A stretch of 64,000 nt of DNA from JBBDLF01 sp040879025 (GCA_040879025.1 JBBDLF010000019.1:57064-121063), one strand, 5' to 3'. Numbered from the stretch's first letter, positions 1-9,510 are shown. Numbers and translations: made by a program. Notes: generated from the letters alone by a model not told the origin.

Positions 1-2
1 AC

Positions 3-1031
3 GCCGTACATACCTGGATGGCGGCCCAGGCCCTTCGATGCGCGGCGGCCGCGGAGACCTGGAAGGACATCGTCGATTGCGAAGACCAGAACCTGGAATC
101 CGCTCCAGCGGTACTCTATGCCGCCGCTCCTGCCGGCAATACGCTTACACTGACCGTCAGTGATGTCGAGAAGGCGGTTATCTGGCCGGATGATCCGGTG
201 CGCGAGCTCCGCTGGTATAAACTCTATCGCATCGGGCTATGGAGTTGGCGTCTCGCGGTGGACAATTGTGGCAGGCGGATTGAAGGGATTCACAAGGGGC
301 TGCGGTGCAGCTCTCATTACGGCCCGATGCAGTTTTTGCACGCCATGGAATCGGAGCGGGAACTTGCCGCGGCGGACACCAAAGAGGCGATTCTCGATTG
401 GATTCAGTATGCCTATAGTGTCGCGGGCAACGACTCCGGCGACTCCGGGTTTAACAATGACCTGCCTTACTGTGCCACCATCAATCAAGTGTATGGCCGT
501 GACAGTAAATTTGCCAAAGCCATGATGCCCTATGGCGACACCGGGTTCCCCTGCGTCAAGGACGGGCCGCCGTGGCGGATGTCCACACCTTTCTCGTTTT
601 CCTGCATCATTCGGTCGAGTTCCTGCTGGGAAACCATAACGCCCAACGACGAGGGAATTCGGCTGGCCGCACTCGGGGCTGTACTGCATGTAATCCAGGA
701 TTCGTATGCCAAGGGCCACACCAGCCGTGGTAACGACACGGCTGATTCGGTAGCGCTGTTTGAATGCAATCCCATTAAACAGTTCCAACTCTACGGTGAA
801 CAGGACCACGACGTACACAGATCCGCGGACAAGTTCCCAAAGCGCATGGTCGGGTGTGGCGATGAGGCGGTGGACGGGCCGGTGACGGCTTCCGCGAAAA
901 TTCTCAAGCTGTACGCCGCAGGCGCTCCCTGGAGCGACGTGGATATTTACCTGCGCCAGCGGGTTTTTTTACTGGATGCACAGAAGAACCATCCGGCGGG
1001 CACGACGGAATTGATGAGACGCAGGAACTGA
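3..1031 (+). CDS. Partial secreted-type protein with metal-hydrolase-like His/Asp motif
   Basis: The reading frame is open from the window edge, so the first visible ATG (18) is probably internal and the N-terminus is missing. I do not recognise the family with certainty. Counting from that ATG, it has H100 and H108, then a helix-like stretch HVIQDSYAKGH with H224, D228 and H234. This spacing resembles the His/Asp zinc ligands of the phospholipase C / S1-P1 nuclease fold. Many cysteines suggest an exported protein. The stop lies 11 bp from the end of the convergent AbiEii fragment. Function is inference only; a related secreted hydrolase is the best guess. Confidence 0.6.
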   Translation, partial: AVHTWMAAQALRCAAAAETWKDIVDCEDQNLESAPAVLYAAAPAGNTLTLTVSDVEKAVIWPDDPVRELRWYKLYRIGLWSWRLAVDNCGRRIEGIHKGLRCSSHYGPMQFLHAMESERELAAADTKEAILDWIQYAYSVAGNDSGDSGFNNDLPYCATINQVYGRDSKFAKAMMPYGDTGFPCVKDGPPWRMSTPFSFSCIIRSSSCWETITPNDEGIRLAALGAVLHVIQDSYAKGHTSRGNDTADSVALFECNPIKQFQLYGEQDHDVHRSADKFPKRMVGCGDEAVDGPVTASAKILKLYAAGAPWSDVDIYLRQRVFLLDAQKNHPAGTTELMRRRN

Positions 1032-1041
1032 TCGGGGTCGT

Positions 1042-1317
1042 TCAGGTATTCAAGCCGACGAAGCGAGCGGCGTTGTCGTGAAATACGGCACTCACCATTT
1101 CCGACGGCGCCACTACTGCGGTGCAATAAGCCACTGCCGTGTCGATGCTGCCGCCGGTGGCGTCGAGATCCATATCCTCAGAGTAACGCGGACTGTTGAA
1201 AAAAAAGCGAAGGTTGACGCCGCCCTTGAGCACATAGAGGTCGGAATCAGACTGCCTCAGTAACCTGTCCAGGAAGCAGAAATGGAATATCTCGCGGCGC
1301 TGAGTATCGGTAAACAT
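1042..1317 (-). pseudogene. Truncated AbiEii-type nucleotidyltransferase toxin
   Basis: The 91-residue product contains YVLKGGVNLRFFF followed by SPRYSEDMDLD, the nucleotidyltransferase signature of AbiEii/AbiGii toxins (type IV toxin-antitoxin, abortive infection). The family is normally about 250-300 residues. Here the sequence turns into an unrelated tail after the DMDLD motif and stops, and no AbiEi antitoxin gene is seen upstream. It is most simply a decayed remnant. The catalytic motif itself is intact but the body of the enzyme is missing. Confidence 0.65.
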
Positions 1318-1581
1318 GGATAATTATGAATTTGTGTTTCCGAATATGTCAATATAGATTCGTAATTAGTCGATTTTTTGTGCGGAATCGCCTTTCCGCG
1401 GCCTTTTGCTTTAAAAAACAATCAGTTGCGTATAGGAAGTAGGAATCTGGCGCCAGTGTGCCTGCGTCATGTCCCACAGGAGACGGGCGGTGCCCGGCAA
1501 GCGCGTGTAGCAAGTCTGCTGACAAAATCTGACACTGGTATGTACTACAGTTCAAGCCTCACACATAACGAGGAAACGCTC
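1318..1581. other. Intergenic stretch without a recognisable gene
   Basis: About 260 bp between the AbiEii remnant and the ABM-domain gene. Open frames run through it on both strands, but none has a plausible start with a ribosome-binding site or family features. It should contain the promoter of the gene starting at 1582. Confidence 0.5.
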
Positions 1582-1905
1582 ATGTCACTGATACACGCAT
1601 TAGCACTGGCTGCATCGATCATCGTCAATTACCAGTTGACGGTAAGCTCTGACCGCCTGGACGACTTTCTGTTGTGGATTGAAAGTGGTTTGGAAGACAG
1701 CAGGACCTTCCCTGGAAATATCCGTTTCGATATCTACCGAGACGTTAACGAAGACGGAAAACTCCTGTTCGTCGAAGAATGGGAGTCTGAAGCCCATCGC
1801 GCCCGGTATATGGAATGGCGGGCGGCGCGAGGTGATTACGAAGGGATGGCCGAGTTTATGGCCGTACCGCCGGTGGAGTCTGTCTACCGGCTCGCCGGGG
1901 ATTAA
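1582..1905 (+). CDS. Antibiotic biosynthesis monooxygenase (ABM) domain protein
   Basis: Small 107-residue protein of the dimeric alpha-beta barrel (ABM / quinol monooxygenase) type. The family features visible are the opening strand IVNYQLTV, the conserved FPGNIRFDIY segment, and LFVEEWESEAHRARYMEW, where E-W and the following helix are typical. The ATG at 1582 is chosen over upstream in-frame starts because GAGGAAAC lies 5-11 nt before it. The first 16 residues are hydrophobic, so export is possible. Such proteins oxidise quinones or act as stress proteins; the substrate cannot be read from sequence. It stands alone, followed by a REP-like hairpin and the assembly gap. Confidence 0.75.
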   Translation: MSLIHALALAASIIVNYQLTVSSDRLDDFLLWIESGLEDSRTFPGNIRFDIYRDVNEDGKLLFVEEWESEAHRARYMEWRAARGDYEGMAEFMAVPPVESVYRLAGD

Positions 1906-1915
1906 TTCCCTGCAA

Positions 1916-1970
1916 GGAGGGTCGGGGGGGGGGGGNNNNNNNNNNAATGAGAATCATTCGCCACCGACCC
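1916..1970. repeat. REP-like palindrome, damaged by assembly gap
   Basis: Positions 1946-1970 are the right arm and loop of the same palindrome found complete at 5977-6013. The left flank begins GGGTCGG, as expected for the left arm, then degenerates into a G-run and ten N. The true sequence was therefore probably the rest of the left arm. It lies between the ABM gene and the WYL regulator. Confidence 0.75.
1936..1945. other. Assembly gap (10 N)
   Basis: Ten N follow a run of about 12 G. The gap falls inside a strong palindrome, a typical place for reads to fail. The gap length is unlikely to be exact. Confidence 0.95.
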
Positions 1971-2016
1971 CTTTTTGGTTGACAATCGGGTGATTCCGAA
2001 AAACGGTTGCCGATTT

Positions 2017-2721
2017 ATGCAGCGGGCTGAACGATTGTTTCAAATCACTAATTTGCTGCGCAATCGCCGGTTGGCAATTACCGCGGATCAGCTTGCCGCG
2101 TCGATGAACACGTCCAAACGGACAATCTATCGAGACATACAGTCCCTGATTCTTTCCGGTGTGCCCATTGAAGGCGAGGCGGGCGTGGGCTACCGGCTGC
2201 AACGAAATTTTGACTTGCCACCCCTTATGTTCAGCAACAATGAAGTCGAAGCTCTGCTACTGGGCGTGAGGATGGTGCGAGCCTGGAGCGATGAGAAACT
2301 TGCCTCTGGCGCAAATTCCGCGCTTCGCAAGATTCTGGCGGTTGTGCCGCCTAAGCTGCGCGACAAGGAAGAGCAGTTTGCGGTGTATGTACCGGAGTTT
2401 GCTGATACAGGCGTTATGGCAGCGTACAGCGATACGATTCGGCAGGCGCTACAGCAACGCAGAGTTCTGGCGATTGAATATACGCGAGCGGACGGCAGGA
2501 AAAGCGAACGCAAGGTGCATCCGATCGGGCTGTTTTTCTGGGGCCGGGTGTGGACGCTACTGACATGGTGCGAAAGCACCGATGATTACCGATCGTTTCG
2601 ACTCGACCGTATCAACAACCTGGAGATGCCGGGTGAGACCTATGCGCTTTCCCCGACCAAAAACCTGGATCATTATCTTGCTACTGTTGTTTACAAAAAT
2701 CTGAAGGGCGATCGGAAATGA
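2017..2721 (+). CDS. HTH-WYL (YafY family) transcriptional regulator
   Basis: A 234-residue regulator. The N-terminal winged HTH_11 domain (about 1-60) contains ITADQLAASMNTSKRTIYRD, the usual YafY recognition helix. The C-terminal WYL domain (about 120-220) contains LAIEYTRADG and the IGLFFWGRVWTLLTWC core followed by FRLDRI. The start at 2017 (MQRAERLF) matches the family better than the in-frame ATG upstream, which would add residues encoded next to the repeat. WYL proteins sense ligands or oligonucleotides and usually regulate neighbouring genes. The TRAP genes begin 115 bp downstream on the same strand, so local control is a reasonable inference. Confidence 0.85.
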   Translation: MQRAERLFQITNLLRNRRLAITADQLAASMNTSKRTIYRDIQSLILSGVPIEGEAGVGYRLQRNFDLPPLMFSNNEVEALLLGVRMVRAWSDEKLASGANSALRKILAVVPPKLRDKEEQFAVYVPEFADTGVMAAYSDTIRQALQQRRVLAIEYTRADGRKSERKVHPIGLFFWGRVWTLLTWCESTDDYRSFRLDRINNLEMPGETYALSPTKNLDHYLATVVYKNLKGDRK

Positions 2722-2836
2722 ACCGGCCGCCGCCTCGTTGGTACCGGCGCAATTTCTCCGGCAGACGGCCTTCCCCTCGTCTGCTGTGCCTGCTAGTCTT
2801 TGGCCCCATTGGGGTAAAGTCGGCAGGAGCGCAATC

Positions 2837-4021
2837 ATGGTACTTAAGAACTTGAAATCAGCGTTATATAAAGGACGAACAAGCACCTTGGTGGCAATGA
2901 CTCTTGTGGGTGTTATATCCGCCGGCCTGGCGATGGCCCAGCAGGAGCAAATGCCACGGCAGATGGCGTGGACCGCCTATAATCTCGGGACCACCGGTTA
3001 CAATCAGGCAGTGGCCATCGGTGCCATGCTGCGCGACCGCTACGATGTCACCCTGCGGGTCATTCCCGGCCAGAACGATATCTCTCGCCTGCTGCCACTG
3101 AAAGGTGGCCGAGTGCAGTATTCAGCCAACGGTGTGGCCACTTATTTTGCGCAAGAGGGCATGCATCAATTTGATGATCCCACCTGGGGCCCGCAGCCGC
3201 TGCGGATGCTGATGACCTCGGTGGGCCTCAGTAATCAGGCGGTAGCGGTGGCGGCGGACATCGGCGCCACCAGCTTCGCAGACCTGCGCGGTCGCCGCAT
3301 TCCCTTTGTCCGTGGCGCCCCGGCGCTGAATGTTTCCATGGAAGCCTATATGGCCTGTGGCGGTCTCACTTGGGATGACGTCGTGCGAGTGGATTTTCCC
3401 GGTTATGACGCCATGTGGGAGGGCATTATCAATGGGGATGTGGATGCGGCTTTCGGCACCACGGTATCAGGACCAACCCGCCGTCTGGAAGCCTCGCCTC
3501 GCGGCATTCATTGGTTACCCGCCCCCCATGATGATGCGGCCTGCTGGCAACGGCTCTGGTCGGTGGCTCCCTATTTCACCAAATACAATGCGACCCGTGG
3601 CGCGGGCATCAGCGACGACAATCCCAATGAAGCGGGCACCTATCCCTATCCCATCCTGATTACGCTGGCGGATCACGACGCCACCGAGGTATATGCGCTC
3701 ACGCAAGCCCTGCATCAAAATTACGATGACTACAAGGATGCTGATCCGGGGGCGATCGGTTGGGCGCTGGAATTCCAGGTGTTTGACTGGGTCGTGCCCT
3801 ACCATGCAGGCGCGGTGCGTTACTGGCGCGAGATTGATGCCTGGACGGATGCTCACGAAGCTCATAATCAGTCGCTGATTCAGCGACAGGACGTGCTGGC
3901 CGCTGCCTGGACCGAAATTACCGCGCAGCGTATCTCGGACCGGGACGCCTTTCTTCCGGCGTGGCATCAGCTACGTGCCGAACGGCTGGAGGCGGCCGGG
4001 TTCGATCCAGTGTGGCGCTGA
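2837..4021 (+). CDS. TRAP transporter solute receptor, TAXI family
   Basis: A 394-residue periplasmic binding protein that delivers a solute to a TRAP transporter. The start at 2837 has GGAG 7-10 nt upstream and opens a signal peptide ending near residue 34 (LAMA-QQEQ). Downstream, the ligand-binding fold contains typical TAXI segments such as YNQAVAIGAML near the N-terminus and LRGRRIPFVRGAPALNVS in the middle. It overlaps the fused permease gene by 10 nt, so the two are translationally coupled. TAXI receptors usually bind carboxylates or amino acids; the ligand is not evident. Nearby periplasmic PQQ dehydrogenases and malate synthase would fit an organic acid, but that is inference. Confidence 0.88.
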   Translation: MVLKNLKSALYKGRTSTLVAMTLVGVISAGLAMAQQEQMPRQMAWTAYNLGTTGYNQAVAIGAMLRDRYDVTLRVIPGQNDISRLLPLKGGRVQYSANGVATYFAQEGMHQFDDPTWGPQPLRMLMTSVGLSNQAVAVAADIGATSFADLRGRRIPFVRGAPALNVSMEAYMACGGLTWDDVVRVDFPGYDAMWEGIINGDVDAAFGTTVSGPTRRLEASPRGIHWLPAPHDDAACWQRLWSVAPYFTKYNATRGAGISDDNPNEAGTYPYPILITLADHDATEVYALTQALHQNYDDYKDADPGAIGWALEFQVFDWVVPYHAGAVRYWREIDAWTDAHEAHNQSLIQRQDVLAAAWTEITAQRISDRDAFLPAWHQLRAERLEAAGFDPVWR

Positions 4022-5973
4022 AATTCCGAACTCTGATTGATCTGCCGGCGCCGGTGCGCTGGGTGATGGCGATCGCGGCACTGGCCAGTGCCTTTCTCGC
4101 CATGGATTTCCTGCGCCTGTTTGCCGAACGACCCCTGCTGGAATTCGTCATCACCGTACAGAATCATTACTACTATGCCCTGATGGCATTGCTGCTGCCT
4201 CTGTGTTACCTGATTTATCCGCCGTTCCGTAATGCCAGTCGGTACTGGTATGACGTCATTCTTGCGCTGGCGGCGTTTGGCGCCTGCGTGTTTTTCTTTG
4301 TCAATGCGGAAACCATGCTCGACTACGGCTGGGAATTTGCGGCACCGGTGTATGCGGTATGGATTAGCTATGGGCTGTGGCTGCTGATCCTCGAAGCGGT
4401 CCGGCGTTGCGGTGGTTGGACCCTGTTCGTGCTGGTACTGTTGTTTTCCCTCTACCCAATCATCGCCGACAAAATGCCGGGGCCGATTTCCGGCATGTCC
4501 TCCACAGCGGCGCAGACGGCGTCGTATCACATCATGAGCATCGAGAGTGTGCTGGGCTTGCCCTTTCGTGCCTTCGCACAACTGGTAATCGGTTTTCTCC
4601 TGTTCGGTATTGCCCTGCAACACACCGGCGGCGGCCGTTTCTTTATCAACCTGGCCTTTGCCATGTTTGGTCATGTCAGGGGCGGTTCGGCGAAGGTGGC
4701 CATTGTCTCCAGCGGTTTGATGGGCTCCATGAGCGGCAGTGTGATTACCAATGTACTGACCACCGGCCAGATGACTATTCCGGCCATGAAAAAAGAAGGT
4801 ATGGCCAAGGAGTACGCGGCTGGTGTGGAAGCCTGCGCATCCACCGGCGGCGTGCTGCTACCACCTATCATGGGTTCTACGGCCTTCGTCATGGCTACAT
4901 TTTTGAACGTTCCTTATACTACGGTGGCGCTGGCCGCCGCCATTCCCGCCCTGTTGTATTTCTTTGGTCTGTTCGTGCAGGTGGATGCCTATGCCGCCAC
5001 TCGAGGGCTGGAGGGAGTGCCACGGGAAGAACTCCCCAAACTAAGCGACACCATGAAGCAGGGCTGGTTTTATATTGCGGCATTCCTGGTGCTCATATTT
5101 CTGTTGGTCGTTCAGCAACGCGAGGCCATTGCTCCCTACATTGCCACCGGTCTGTTGTTGGTACTGAATCAAATATTTCCGAATCACCGCTGGAGCCTGC
5201 AGCAGGGCATGGATTTTCTGGTAGCCTGCGGCAAGCTGTTGGCAGAACTGCTGGCAATTATGGCCGGTGTCGGGCTGATAGTGGGCGCGCTGTCAGTCAC
5301 AGGCCTGTCCGGTACTCTGGTCAATGAGTTGCTGCACCTGGCAGGCGATTCCACTCCCCTGCTACTGCTGATGGGGGCGGCCACCAGCTTCGTGCTCGGC
5401 ATCGGCATGACGGTGACGGCGGCCTATATATTCCTGGCCATCGTGCTGGCGCCGGCACTGATTCAGGGTGGCCTCGACCCCATGAGTGTGCACCTGTTCA
5501 TTCTCTACTGGGGCATGTTGTCGTTTATAACGCCCCCGGTGGCACTGGGCGCGTTTGCTGCCGCCAGTATTGCCGGGGCATCGGCATTGACGTCTGGCTT
5601 CAAGGCGATGCGCCTCGGGAGCGTGATCTACTTTATCCCGTTCTTCTTCGTGCTGGATACCTCCCTCATCATGGCCGGTAGCTGGTGGGATACCCTCTCG
5701 GCTACGGTGATCGCCGCCACCGGCATACTGTTCATTGCCGCCTCCCTGCAATCCTATCTGCTCGGTGTGGGTTTTCTGGATCACGGTGGCAAGACCGGTA
5801 GTGTCGGGCGCCTGTTACTGGGCACAGGCGGTGGCCTGATTGCTCTGCCTGGCCTGCAGGAAATCGGCATCAATATAGGCGATATGGAGCTGCTGCTTGG
5901 CGGCAGCATGATGGTTGTTATCGGGGTGCTGGCGAGCCGCCGTCGCCTCCCCGCCCAGGTCGCGCTGGACTGA
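4012..5973 (+). CDS. TRAP transporter fused permease (DctQM type)
   Basis: About 653 residues with many hydrophobic segments: a short DctQ-like N-terminal part (about 1-130) followed by a DctM-like 12-TM body, as is usual for TAXI systems. Conserved DctM stretches are visible: GLMGSMSGSVITNVLTTGQM in the middle, then GVLLPPIMGSTAFVMA, and SFITPPVALGAFAAASIAG in the C-terminal half. I prefer GTG at 4012, which overlaps the receptor gene stop; ATG at 4066 is an alternative. With the receptor it forms a Na+ or H+ driven uptake system. The gene is followed directly by a 37-bp perfect hairpin that may act as a terminator. Confidence 0.9.
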   Translation: MALKFRTLIDLPAPVRWVMAIAALASAFLAMDFLRLFAERPLLEFVITVQNHYYYALMALLLPLCYLIYPPFRNASRYWYDVILALAAFGACVFFFVNAETMLDYGWEFAAPVYAVWISYGLWLLILEAVRRCGGWTLFVLVLLFSLYPIIADKMPGPISGMSSTAAQTASYHIMSIESVLGLPFRAFAQLVIGFLLFGIALQHTGGGRFFINLAFAMFGHVRGGSAKVAIVSSGLMGSMSGSVITNVLTTGQMTIPAMKKEGMAKEYAAGVEACASTGGVLLPPIMGSTAFVMATFLNVPYTTVALAAAIPALLYFFGLFVQVDAYAATRGLEGVPREELPKLSDTMKQGWFYIAAFLVLIFLLVVQQREAIAPYIATGLLLVLNQIFPNHRWSLQQGMDFLVACGKLLAELLAIMAGVGLIVGALSVTGLSGTLVNELLHLAGDSTPLLLLMGAATSFVLGIGMTVTAAYIFLAIVLAPALIQGGLDPMSVHLFILYWGMLSFITPPVALGAFAAASIAGASALTSGFKAMRLGSVIYFIPFFFVLDTSLIMAGSWWDTLSATVIAATGILFIAASLQSYLLGVGFLDHGGKTGSVGRLLLGTGGGLIALPGLQEIGINIGDMELLLGGSMMVVIGVLASRRRLPAQVALD

Positions 5974-5976
5974 TGC

Positions 5977-6013
5977 GGGTCGGTGGCGAATGATTCTCAT
6001 TCGCCACCGACCC
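5977..6013. repeat. REP-like palindrome (family 1), perfect 17-bp arms
   Basis: Perfect inverted repeat, arms 5977-5993 and 5997-6013 around a 3-nt loop. Arms start GGGTCGGTGGCGAATGA. It is followed by CCTTTTG and could terminate the TRAP operon. A second, gap-damaged copy lies at 1916-1970, so the regulator-TRAP block is bracketed by the pair. Confidence 0.9.
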
Positions 6014-6096
6014 CCTTTTGCATAGCAGTTGAGGAACTGGCGAACATGTTCAATAATCAGCCATTCTTCTGATCTCACTATGCCCCGGAGCCGGGA

Positions 6097-8067
6097 ATGA
6101 ATAAACATCTGATCCTGTTACGTCTGATTCTCATCATCTTTCTGTCGGTCTCCGGTTCCCGGTACCTGATTCAAGCCCAGGCGCAGGCCCAGGATTGGCC
6201 AGTCACGGCGGCAGACAAGGGCAGCACCCGATACTCTCCAGCGGCGCAAATCAACGCTGACAATATCGATGATCTGGAGATTGTCTGGCGGCGCCCGGCG
6301 CTGGACGCATCCTATCTGGAAATTGATCCGGAACAGCGTTTCACCACCAATTACGTGGCGGCACCGGTGGTAACCGATGGCGTGGGTTATATTCCCAACG
6401 GGGTGGGTCTGGTGGAGGCGTTTGACGCGGAAACGGGCGCCACCCTCTGGGTACAGCAACCCTTCGGCGGCGCGGAGGATTTGCCCGGTACCACGACGCG
6501 GGGCGTCGCCTACTGGGCTGAGGGCGATGAGGCGCGTATTCTGGTGCAACGGGGCACGGGGCTTTACGCCCTGGATGCCGCCACCGGCGAACCAATATCC
6601 TCCTTTGGCAATGCAGGCCACGTGAATCTGCAGGTGGAAGACCCTCAAGCCGAGCGTTTCCGCTGGGGCGGCGTCCCCATGGTGGTTCGGGATGTCGTCG
6701 TCATCGGCCAGGCCATGGGCGACACCTTCGCCAACAAGGAAGCCCTGCGCGGTGACGTTCGGGCCTACGATGTACGCAACGGTGAACTGCGCTGGGTTTT
6801 TCACACCATTCCACAGGACAATGCATTCGGCACTGATAGCTGGCAGGATCGTTCATGGTCCTACACCGGCCACGCCCCGGTATGGGCTTTGTTCAGCGCC
6901 GACGAGGAACTGGGCATGGTGTACATGCCCGTCTCATCCTCTACCAATGACATGTACGGTGGGCACCGCATCGGTGACAATCTGTTCAGCCAGAGTCTGG
7001 TGGCCGTGGACGCCGAAACCGGCGAACGGGTGTGGCATTTTCAGACCGTGCATCACGGCTTGTGGGACTATGATCCGCCCGCCGCCCCGATTCTGATGGA
7101 TATCACAGTGGATGGCCGAAACATCAAGGCCGTCGCCCAGATCACCAAGCAGGCTTTCACGTATGTGTTTGATCGGGTTACCGGAGAGCCGGTATGGGAT
7201 ATCGTGGAACGTCCGGTGCCGCAGTCCACCGTGCCCGGCGAAGTGACATCTCCCACTCAACCTTTCCCCACCAAACCGGCACCCTTCGACCGGCAGGGCT
7301 CCACGGACGATAATCTGATCGATTTCACGCCTGAATTGCGGGCCGAGGCATTAGAGATCGTCAGCCGGTTTGTTACCGGTCCCTTGTTCACGCCACCCAG
7401 CATTGCCGGCAGCGGACCCGGCGATACCCAGGGCACCATTCAAATGCCGGGTTCCCAGGGAGGCGCCGATGTGCAGGGCGCCGCTTTCGATCCGCAGACC
7501 GGGTATCTCTATATTCCCTCCATCACCGCGCCGTTCGTCGCGGACCTGTTCCTGGGTGACCCCGACAGTACTAACCTGCGTTATACAAAGGGCACCAGGC
7601 GCTTGATCGCCGGTCCCCGTGGGCTGCCCCTGATGAAGCCGCCCTATGGCCGTATTACCGCCATCGATATGAATACCGGCGAGCATGTGTGGATGGTGCC
7701 CAACGGCGACGGACCACGGGACCATCCGGCCATTGCCCATCTGAATCTGGGCAAGCTGGGTGTGCCGGGACGCCCGTCACCGCTGCTCACCAGCACGCTG
7801 TTGTTTATCGGCGAAGGCAGAACCAATCTACCGCGCGACGGCCGAGTGCCGCCGGATCTGCCCATCGAGTTGGCCATGAACAGCGGCGGCCCCATGTTCC
7901 GCGCCTATGACAAAAATACCGGGGAGGTGGAATGGGAGGTGGAACTGGAAGCCGGCACCACCGGGGCCCCTGTGACTTATATGCACGATGGACGGCAGTA
8001 TATCGTGGTAGCTATCGGTGACAGGGAGCATACCCCGGAACTGGTGGCGTTTGCGCTGCCGCGGTGA
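6097..8067 (+). CDS. Periplasmic PQQ-dependent dehydrogenase (glucose dehydrogenase-like)
   Basis: A 656-residue quinoprotein with a signal peptide (about 1-31). It begins its propeller with GSTRYSPAAQINADNIDDL, as in the membrane glucose dehydrogenase family, and shows repeated tryptophan-docking motifs such as AFDAETGATLWV and VDAETGERVWHF. The catalytic-site segment HHGLWDYDPPAAP places D324-Y325-D326 where the family has its PQQ and metal ligands. No cytochrome c motif is present, so electrons must pass to a separate acceptor. It oxidises a sugar or alcohol in the periplasm; substrate not deducible. It leads a same-strand run with a serine hydrolase and malate synthase. Confidence 0.85.
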   Translation: MNKHLILLRLILIIFLSVSGSRYLIQAQAQAQDWPVTAADKGSTRYSPAAQINADNIDDLEIVWRRPALDASYLEIDPEQRFTTNYVAAPVVTDGVGYIPNGVGLVEAFDAETGATLWVQQPFGGAEDLPGTTTRGVAYWAEGDEARILVQRGTGLYALDAATGEPISSFGNAGHVNLQVEDPQAERFRWGGVPMVVRDVVVIGQAMGDTFANKEALRGDVRAYDVRNGELRWVFHTIPQDNAFGTDSWQDRSWSYTGHAPVWALFSADEELGMVYMPVSSSTNDMYGGHRIGDNLFSQSLVAVDAETGERVWHFQTVHHGLWDYDPPAAPILMDITVDGRNIKAVAQITKQAFTYVFDRVTGEPVWDIVERPVPQSTVPGEVTSPTQPFPTKPAPFDRQGSTDDNLIDFTPELRAEALEIVSRFVTGPLFTPPSIAGSGPGDTQGTIQMPGSQGGADVQGAAFDPQTGYLYIPSITAPFVADLFLGDPDSTNLRYTKGTRRLIAGPRGLPLMKPPYGRITAIDMNTGEHVWMVPNGDGPRDHPAIAHLNLGKLGVPGRPSPLLTSTLLFIGEGRTNLPRDGRVPPDLPIELAMNSGGPMFRAYDKNTGEVEWEVELEAGTTGAPVTYMHDGRQYIVVAIGDREHTPELVAFALPR

Positions 8068-8091
8068 GCCCCGAATCAGGAGCGGAAAAAA

Positions 8092-9510
8092 ATGATAGCG
8101 ATACGCTACTGCGCAGCCTGTGTGACAGCGGGTTTCCTGCTGCTGGCCGGTTACGAGTCATCCGCTCAGGCCAGGAAACTGCCCGATACCGTCGCCGCCT
8201 ACTCCGCGGGGTACAAGGCGGCTTTCACCTGCAGTGCCACCTTCAACAGTAACAAGTCGGTGGAGCAGATCAATTCACAGGAATTACAGGGAATCTACCC
8301 TGCCTATCAATCTGTGGTGGAGAATTTACCGCCGGCGACCATCGACTACGAAAACAGGCGGGTAAGCGTTGCCTTCAGCGATTCATTGCCCCCACGGATT
8401 GCCGTGTGGAGGCCCCACCTGGGTTGCACCCAGTTGCCGACCGGGGCTGACGCGGGGTCGATCCCATTACTGCCTTCAGTCGAAGTCGAAAAACCCGCTC
8501 CCGACGATGACGCGCCGTGGTCCAGCACAGTACCGATAAACGGGTCTGGCGGAAACGCCGAACTGGATCGCGTGGTCGCCGCGGCGTTCAGGGGGGAGAG
8601 CTTCAATGGGGACTATGGTGCCGACGCCTTCACTACAGCTATTCTTGTCGCCACAACGGAATCCATTCTTGCAGAGCGCTACCTGGAGGGTTTTGATCAC
8701 AGGACTTCGCAACGAACCTGGTCCGTTGCCAAGAGTATTACCGCAACGGTCATAGGGGCGGCGGTACAGCAGGGGCTCTTCGATGTGTCGGCTCCCACCG
8801 CTATACCACAATGGCAAAACGCGCTGGATCCTCGAAAACACATAACAGTCGAGAACCTGTTGCACATGACATCAGGACTCGACAGCGATTTCTCGGGCAG
8901 CAGAACCGATCCACTGTACCTGGGAGGCAGCCGGGTCATCGATACGGCGGTAGGGATGTCTGTGGAAGTGGCGCCGGGGACACGCTGGAAGTATGCCAAC
9001 AACGACACCCTGCTGGCCATGCACTCGCTGCGGGTGGCCATGGTGGAAGACGCTGGGTTTTTCAGATTTCCGTTTGAATCGGTGTTGTATCGAATCGGGA
9101 TGCTGGATACCTATATGGAAACAGACTGGAACGGTGATTTCGTTTCCTCTTCGCAGGTATGGACCACATCGCGGGACCTGGCAAGACTGGGAGTTCTGTA
9201 TTTGAACGATGGTCTGTGGAATGGTGAACGGATTCTTCCCGAGGGCTGGGTAAGCTATGTGTCGACTCCCGGACCTGCCCAGCCCGCTGTAGGGCCGACT
9301 GGTTACGGCGCACAGTTCTGGCTCTACAATGAGCGGTCGCCGAACATTCCCGACGATGCCTTTGCGGCCCATGGTAATCGCGGGCAGTACCTTATGATTA
9401 TTCCGTCGGAAAATCTGGTCATCGTTCGACGGGGACACGACCCGGCGGGTGGCGACGGGTTTGAATTGGGGAAATTTACCGAGGCGGTACTGCAGGCCAT
9501 GGGGAGATAG
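8092..9510 (+). CDS. Class C beta-lactamase-like serine hydrolase
   Basis: A 472-residue exported hydrolase of the beta-lactamase / DD-peptidase / esterase fold, closest in style to 6-aminohexanoate-dimer hydrolases. Visible catalytic motifs are S211-V-A-K214 (SxxK), Y301-A-N303 (YxN) and H427-G-N429 in place of KTG. A short hydrophobic leader precedes the body. AGGAGCGG lies just upstream of the ATG at 8092. Probably an esterase or amidase rather than a resistance enzyme, because true AmpC proteins have KTG. It lies 24 bp behind the PQQ dehydrogenase and is likely co-transcribed. Confidence 0.85.
   Translation: MIAIRYCAACVTAGFLLLAGYESSAQARKLPDTVAAYSAGYKAAFTCSATFNSNKSVEQINSQELQGIYPAYQSVVENLPPATIDYENRRVSVAFSDSLPPRIAVWRPHLGCTQLPTGADAGSIPLLPSVEVEKPAPDDDAPWSSTVPINGSGGNAELDRVVAAAFRGESFNGDYGADAFTTAILVATTESILAERYLEGFDHRTSQRTWSVAKSITATVIGAAVQQGLFDVSAPTAIPQWQNALDPRKHITVENLLHMTSGLDSDFSGSRTDPLYLGGSRVIDTAVGMSVEVAPGTRWKYANNDTLLAMHSLRVAMVEDAGFFRFPFESVLYRIGMLDTYMETDWNGDFVSSSQVWTTSRDLARLGVLYLNDGLWNGERILPEGWVSYVSTPGPAQPAVGPTGYGAQFWLYNERSPNIPDDAFAAHGNRGQYLMIIPSENLVIVRRGHDPAGGDGFELGKFTEAVLQAMGR

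Noticed and set aside
1349..1555. Minus-strand frame of 68 codons
   Set aside because: No start signal, no family features; overlaps the promoter region of the ABM gene.
3967..4674. Long minus-strand frame over the TRAP permease
   Set aside because: Antisense shadow of a well-supported gene; Gln/His/Arg-rich translation typical of such shadows.
6097..8067. Lanthanide dependence of the first PQQ dehydrogenase from its D-Y-D
   Set aside because: Glucose-dehydrogenase-type enzymes also carry DYD with calcium or magnesium, so the motif is not informative there.
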